The notes beneath the pieces are model-generated. The model made no database searches, had not been told where the DNA came from, and worked only from the letters and a program-made list of their open reading frames with translations. The position numbers and the translations under genes are program-made. A stretch of 10,497 nt of DNA from contig CAKMQF010000106.1 in the NCBI GenBank assembly GCA_927911745.1, positions 1 to 10,497 of the forward strand, given 5' to 3'. Source of the stretch: an uncultured Gemella sp. (lineage in GTDB: Bacteria; Bacillota; Bacilli; Staphylococcales; Gemellaceae). Below are positions 6,573 to 10,497 of this stretch, in pieces (position 1 is the stretch's first letter; each line of letters starts with the position of its first letter).

Positions 6573-8697
6573 CTATTTTTTACTAATTAATGATTTGTGT
6601 TTCAATATTTTAAAGTCTATTTCTTGATTTTCTAAGTCAACATTTGCTACTTTAACAATTACTTCATCACCAAGTCTATAAACTTTTTTCTTTCTACGAC
6701 CAATTAATAACATATTTTTCTGATCATATGTATAATAATCATCATTCATTGCCTTAATATGCACTAATCCTTCAATATTACTTCGTTCAAGAGTAATAAA
6801 TACACCAAAGTTCGTAACACTTGAAACAATACCTCTAAATGTCTGTTCTTGATACTTTAACATATACTCACATTTTTTCATTCTATCGACTTCACGTTCA
6901 CAATCAACCGCTCGTTTTTCATACTCTGAAGAACTCTCAGCTAAATCCGGTAATCTAGTAATAAAATTATCTATAGTTTGATCAGATACATCACCATTAA
7001 ATAAGTAAGTTCTAATCATTCTATGTACCAATAAATCCGGATAACGTCTAATTGGAGATGTAAAATGCGTATAATACTTCGTAGCAAGTGCAAAGTGACC
7101 TATATTATTTATTGAATATCTAGCTTGATTCATAGTTCTAAGAAGAATTGTCGAAAGCATAGTTTCTACAACTTCTCCTTTAAATTTTCTAAGCATATTT
7201 GCTAACATATAAGGTTCAATCTCCTCGATTTTACCTTTTGTTCTATAACCAAGACTTGCAGCAATATCAAAGAACTGTCTTAATTTTTCCATTTTAGGTT
7301 CTTCGTGAATACGATAAATAAATGGAACTTGCATCCAGTAAAAATGCTCTCCAATTACTTCATTAGCACTTAACATAAAATCCTCAATTAGTCTTTCTGA
7401 TATACCTCTTTCACGAAGAACAATATCTAAAACTTCTCCATTTTCATCAACCACTACTTTTGACTCAGGTTTATCAAAATCAATAGCACCTCTTGTTTCT
7501 CTATTTGCACGAATTTTTGTTGATAATTCTAATGCTATCTTCAGCATAGGTACATATTCTTTGTATTCTTCTATCGTTTCTTTATTATCTGCATAGACTT
7601 CATTAACTTTTTTATAAGTCAATCTTCCTTTAGATTTTATTACAGCTGGATATATGTCATAACTTTCAGGATATCCTTTCGTATTAAAGTCGATATCACA
7701 ACAAATTGTATAACGTAATACATGAGGATTTAACGAGCAAATGTTATTAGATAATTTTCTAGGTAACATTGGAACTACTCTGTCAGCTAAATAAACACTA
7801 CATCCCCTATTAGCTGCCTCTTTATCTAATGGACTATCTTCAGTTACATATCTACTAACATCAGCTATAAATACTTTTAATCTATAACCTTTTTTAGTTT
7901 TAATCACTGAAATAGCATCATCTAAATCTTTAGCATCATCTCCATCAATAGTAATCACCATTTCATTAGTACAATCTCTATACTTATCTTCTAGTTTAAT
8001 TTCATCACTTATTTTCTCAGTTTGCTCAAGTACTTCTTGAGGAAACTCATTTGGAATATTATGTTTATAAATCACTGAAAGAATATCTACACCTGGATCA
8101 TCCTTATGCCCAATTGATTTTATGATAATTCCTTTATGATCTTCAAAACTAACCTTTGAATAATCTGTAATTTCTACTAATACCTTACTGCCATCAACTA
8201 AATTAAAGTTTTTAGCATTTGTTATTTTTATATACTTTACAATATTTTTATCATCGCTTTTTTACAAAAGAGAAAAACTTAGCGTTAGTTAATGTACCTA
8301 CTGTGTATTTAGTATTTCTTTCTAACACTTTTTGAACTATTCCTTCAAGATTACGATCATCCTTATACACACTATCTACTTTTACTAATACAACATCACC
8401 CGTCATGGCACTTTGTGTAATCCTTAGGAACATATACCTCTATTCCTAAGTCTGCAGAATACACAAAAGCAAAACCTTTTTGATGTAATCTAATAACACC
8501 TTCAATTTCTAATGCTTCTTTAACATAAAGAAACTTCTCATTAGGTAACTGAGTAATTACAAGTTTTCGTTCTAACTTCCCAACATGCTTTACTAATTCA
8601 ACAAAATCCTTTGCTGACTCAATATTTAACTTTTCTTTTAAATCTTCTATACTTAAAACTTTTTCTTCTTTAAATATTTTTCAATCTTTTCTAACAT
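6573..8697 (-). CDS. rnr: Ribonuclease R (3'-5' exoribonuclease), interrupted by three frameshifts
   Basis: RNase R degrades structured RNA from the 3' end and works with tmRNA-SmpB on non-stop mRNA. ATG at 8697 follows TAAGGAGG by 5 bases. Translation goes MLEKIEKYL..., then breaks at 8669-8671 (one base missing), 8412-8414 (one extra) and 8258-8263 (six T on the plus strand where five restore the frame). Corrected, it reads through KEEKVLSIEDL, VYVPKDYTSAMTGDV and FFSFVKSDDKNIV into the long C-terminal frame without loss. That C-terminal part (from 8075, 500 residues) has the RNB active site IDGDDAKDLDDA (about 250-261 of the corrected protein) and an S1 domain (about 617-697). Corrected length is 707 residues, short for Gram-positive RNase R (about 780-790) because the basic C-terminal tail is missing and the N-terminus is compact. 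All three breaks are in A/T runs, so sequencing error is more likely than decay. Confidence 0.93.
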
Positions 8698-8716
8698 ATA
8701 ATCCTCCTTAATTTAG

Positions 8717-8745
8717 ATTATACAACATATAATTATTTCTATAAA
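8717..8745 (-). promoter_or_regulatory. Promoter of rnr-smpB
   Basis: Minus-strand -10 is a perfect TATAAT (8717-8722), a 17-base spacer, and -35 TTTATA (8740-8745, four of six). It lies just downstream of the secG terminator. Transcription would start about 8710, almost at the ribosome binding site, so the leader would be unusually short. Confidence 0.5.
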
Positions 8746-8781
8746 AATAAACCTAAAATGAAATTACATTTTAGGTTTATT
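8743..8781 (-). terminator. Rho-independent terminator of secG
   Basis: AATAAACCTAAAATG (8767-8781 read on the minus strand) pairs perfectly over 15 bases with CATTTTAGGTTTATT (8746-8760) around a 6-base loop, followed by T residues. It lies 9 bases after the secG stop, so secG and rnr are at least partly separate transcripts. The T tract overlaps the rnr -35 box. Confidence 0.8.
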
Positions 8782-8790
8782 ATCTTTAGT

Positions 8791-9022
8791 CTATAATTTT
8801 AACCAAGTAAGACACACTAGTGATATAAAAAATATTAGTCCTAGTACTACTGTAATTCTTTGTAAAACTAATTCAGCACCTCTTACTTTTTGTTTTCCAA
8901 ACAGTTCTTCTGCTCCACCAGTTAATCCAGATAGACCTCCAGATTTACTTTCTTGTAATAAAACTACTACAATTAGCAGAATACTGCTCACTATTGCCAT
9001 TGTCATTAAAAAAAGTGTGCAT
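8791..9022 (-). CDS. secG: Preprotein translocase subunit SecG, frameshift near the start
   Basis: SecG is the small membrane subunit of SecYEG that aids SecA-driven protein export. The protein shows two hydrophobic helices (IVSSILLIVVVLL and ITVVLGLIFFISLVCLTWL) around the conserved hairpin LQESKSGGLSGLTGGAEELFGKQKxRG. An open frame from 9093 includes implausible N-terminal residues. The ribosome binding site AGGAGGA is followed by ATG CAC ACT at 9022 in another frame. With six rather than seven T in the run (plus-strand A run 9008-9014) that ATG reads MHTFLMTMAIVSS and joins the rest, giving 76 residues, the usual length, and the MHTFL start I recall from related SecG proteins. So the true gene very probably starts at 9022 with a one-base error. 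The upstream neighbour is a YacL-like gene 76 bases away. Confidence 0.9.
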
Positions 9023-9026
9023 ACTC

Positions 9027-9034
9027 TCCTCCTA
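9027..9034 (-). promoter_or_regulatory. Shine-Dalgarno site of secG
   Basis: Minus-strand AGGAGGAG, a few bases before ATG at 9022, is one of the strongest ribosome binding sites in the window. It supports the start at 9022 rather than the in-frame ATG codons further in or the 100-residue open frame beginning upstream of it. Confidence 0.7.
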
Positions 9035-9064
9035 AAATAATCATTCGTTAATACAATACAACTT

Positions 9065-9093
9065 ATATTAACACATTTTTTCAAAAAAAGCAA
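9065..9093 (-). promoter_or_regulatory. Candidate promoter of secG
   Basis: Minus-strand -35 TTGCTT (9088-9093), 17-base spacer, and -10 TAATAT (9065-9070) preceded by TG-T, an extended -10 motif. Both boxes are imperfect. No clear terminator is seen after the YacL-like gene, so read-through into secG is also possible. Confidence 0.4.
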
Positions 9094-9098
9094 ATTTA

Positions 9099-10178
9099 TT
9101 AAACAATCTTAGTGAAGATAATTCTTCCTGAAGATGTTTGTAAGACACTTTGTACTTCCACTTCAACAGTTTTGCCAACTGAACGTTTCCCATTTTCAAC
9201 AACAATCATTGTCCCATCTTCAGTATAAGCTACACCTTGATTATTCTCTTTACCTTCTCTTAATACTTGAACTTTTAATCTTTCACCTGTAGTTAACATA
9301 GGTTTAACCGCATTACTTAAATCATTTACATTAAGCACTTTGATAGCTTGTAAAGTCGCAAGTTTATTAAGATTATAATCAGTTGTAATAATAGAACATT
9401 TATATTTTAGAGCATAGTCTATCAATAAGTTATCAACACCCTTGTGCTCATTATATTTGTACTTGTTATCAATTTCAAGATCAATTTCTCTCATTTTTTG
9501 AAGATGCTCAACACAATCTAAGCCTAGGCGACCTTTTGCACGTTTTAATGGATCTTCTGAATCAGAAATCAGTTGTAATTCTTTTAGAACAAATTCTGGA
9601 ACAATAATCTTACCTTCTAAAAAACCAGTTTTCGCAACGTCTTGAATACGTGAATCAATTAATGCACTCGTATCTACAACCTTTGATAAAACTTTCTTTG
9701 TGTTAACTTTTGGTTCTTTTTCTTTAGGTTTGTTCCCAAATTTGAATGCCGTAAAGATATTTAAAAATTCTCCTTCACGTCTATATCCTAATACCAATCC
9801 TAAATACCCAAATACGATATATATTACAGCGGAAATAATTCTTCCCATTATTCCTGCACCAGCTATAACATCAACTCCTGATGATAATAAACTAGCTAAA
9901 AGCAGACCAAGAATTAATCCAATTGTAGTGAATACAATTTTTTGTATTGGGGTTTTTGAAAGACGATCTTCGATTCTTTTTAACATTGCTACGAATCTAT
10001 CTGAAAATAATAAAGACACTAATACGAAAACTACTGTAGTTCCAATTGTAACAATAAGTCTTAACATCGTCTCACTCAATGATGCAAAAATATTATAGTA
10101 TATCAATGCACTAGTTGAAAGTGTTCCTACTGTTATTCCTAGAAAAAAGGAAATAATAATTAAAACTTTTTTCAACAT
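9099..10178 (-). CDS. YacL-like membrane protein with PIN and TRAM domains
   Basis: A 359-residue integral membrane protein of the YacL family. Four hydrophobic helices come first (about residues 5-29, 38-58, 81-101 and 107-131). A PIN-type nuclease domain follows with the acidic set D169 (VVDTSALID), E200, D249 (GVDNLLID) and D267 (ITTDYNL), then a TRAM RNA-binding domain (about 295-359, TTGERLKVQVLREG... to the end). PIN domains are metal-dependent RNases; TRAM binds RNA. The intact acidic residues suggest activity, but the physiological target of YacL proteins is not established to my knowledge. ATG at 10178 is preferred over the in-frame GTG at 10187 because AAAGGAG lies about 8 bases before the ATG and overlaps the GTG. 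In Bacilli the yacL gene is often near ispD/radA; those are not visible here. secG follows 76 bases downstream. Confidence 0.9.
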   Translation of the reverse strand: MLKKVLIIISFFLGITVGTLSTSALIYYNIFASLSETMLRLIVTIGTTVVFVLVSLLFSDRFVAMLKRIEDRLSKTPIQKIVFTTIGLILGLLLASLLSSGVDVIAGAGIMGRIISAVIYIVFGYLGLVLGYRREGEFLNIFTAFKFGNKPKEKEPKVNTKKVLSKVVDTSALIDSRIQDVAKTGFLEGKIIVPEFVLKELQLISDSEDPLKRAKGRLGLDCVEHLQKMREIDLEIDNKYKYNEHKGVDNLLIDYALKYKCSIITTDYNLNKLATLQAIKVLNVNDLSNAVKPMLTTGERLKVQVLREGKENNQGVAYTEDGTMIVVENGKRSVGKTVEVEVQSVLQTSSGRIIFTKIV

Positions 10179-10187
10179 AAAAATCAC

Positions 10188-10497
10188 TCCTTTTATTATT
10201 TAATTTAAAATATAAAATTATTAATAATGCTTTAATAATAATACATTAGAAAGTATAGAGATATAAAACATCTCTTCTATATATTCTACTACATTCTACT
10301 TAAAATTAACATAACTAAATCAAAAAAAATTTAAAGTTTTTTTTAAAATATTTTTTATAAAATATTAATACTAAGAGATAAAGGTTGTATACTAAATCCG
10401 GGGCATGGAAAAATTCCAGCCCCGGATTTCAATTTTATATGCAAAAAGACAAATATCCTTTCTTAGTTAATTATTTTTCTACACTTTAATTATATTG
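10188..10497. other. AT-rich non-coding region upstream of the YacL-like gene
   Basis: About 310 bases with no credible gene. The region should contain the promoter for the YacL-like gene, but no pair of -35/-10 boxes stands out from the AT background. It holds one small inverted repeat (AGAGAT about 10257-10262 with ATCTCT about 10270-10275) and one strong GC-rich hairpin (10394-10429). Confidence 0.5.
10394..10429. terminator. GC-rich hairpin, probable intrinsic terminator
   Basis: AAATCCGGGGC (10394-10404) and GCCCCGGATTT (10419-10429) match perfectly, with an inner TGGAA-aaa-TTCCA stem separated by one bulged A, giving about 16 pairs. The A...T flanks are symmetrical, so it could work in either direction; neither side has a long T tract (CAATTTTAT on the plus side). 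It probably ends a gene outside the window to the right, transcribed on the minus strand like its neighbours. Confidence 0.6.

Noticed and set aside
9700..10098. Plus-strand open frame of 132 codons
   Set aside because: It is antisense to the YacL-like gene, which has clear PIN domain residues and membrane helices. The shadow frame has no family features.
1..10497. CRISPR array, toxin-antitoxin pair, defence island or prophage
   Set aside because: No regularly spaced repeats, no small adjacent gene pairs and no phage or defence proteins are seen. The YacL PIN domain is fused to membrane helices and TRAM and is not a VapC toxin.

Overview
The window is ordinary core chromosome of an AT-rich, low-GC Gram-positive bacterium (Firmicutes/Bacilli). 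Evidence is strong AGGAGG-type ribosome binding sites, SecG that should begin MHTFL, the secG-rnr-smpB gene order, a YacL-type PIN/TRAM protein, TypA and an LctP lactate permease. The overall look suggests Gemella or a close relative; this is recognition only, untested by any search. Apart from the left-edge IS remnant, every gene I accept lies on the minus strand, so the transcriptional order is right to left.

Layout from the left edge. Positions 1-451 hold the 3' end of an IS3-family (IS150-like) insertion sequence: a transposase tail with an internal stop, a long nested palindrome, and a probable right inverted repeat. 485-1579 is a membrane-anchored metallophosphoesterase with a TTG start. 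1580-1855 is non-coding and contains a run of four hairpins plus the typA terminator. 1856-3701 is typA/bipA, split by a single-base frameshift. 3702-3914 holds the typA promoter and the lctP terminator. 3915-5570 is the L-lactate permease lctP. 5571-6096 is a very AT-rich gap with a probable lctP promoter overlapping a palindrome, and the smpB terminator. 6097-6561 is smpB, 6573-8697 is rnr (RNase R, three frameshifts), 8791-9022 is secG (one frameshift near the start) and 9099-10178 is a YacL-like PIN/TRAM membrane protein. 10188-10497 is non-coding with one GC-rich hairpin.

The genes are housekeeping functions. RNase R and SmpB belong together in trans-translation and decay of defective mRNA, and rnr-smpB form a tight two-gene operon. 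SecG is a SecYEG translocon subunit. TypA is a ribosome-associated GTPase. LctP moves lactate across the membrane.

The main oddity is quality rather than biology. typA, rnr (three sites), secG and probably the transposase all carry one-base length changes in short A/T runs, while the translated sequence on both sides remains family-like. Systematic homopolymer errors in the read data or assembly explain this better than simultaneous decay of several core genes. I did not find a convincing new biological system. The most interesting non-coding signals are the two palindromic elements (238-360 and 1618-1789) and the palindrome over the lctP promoter.
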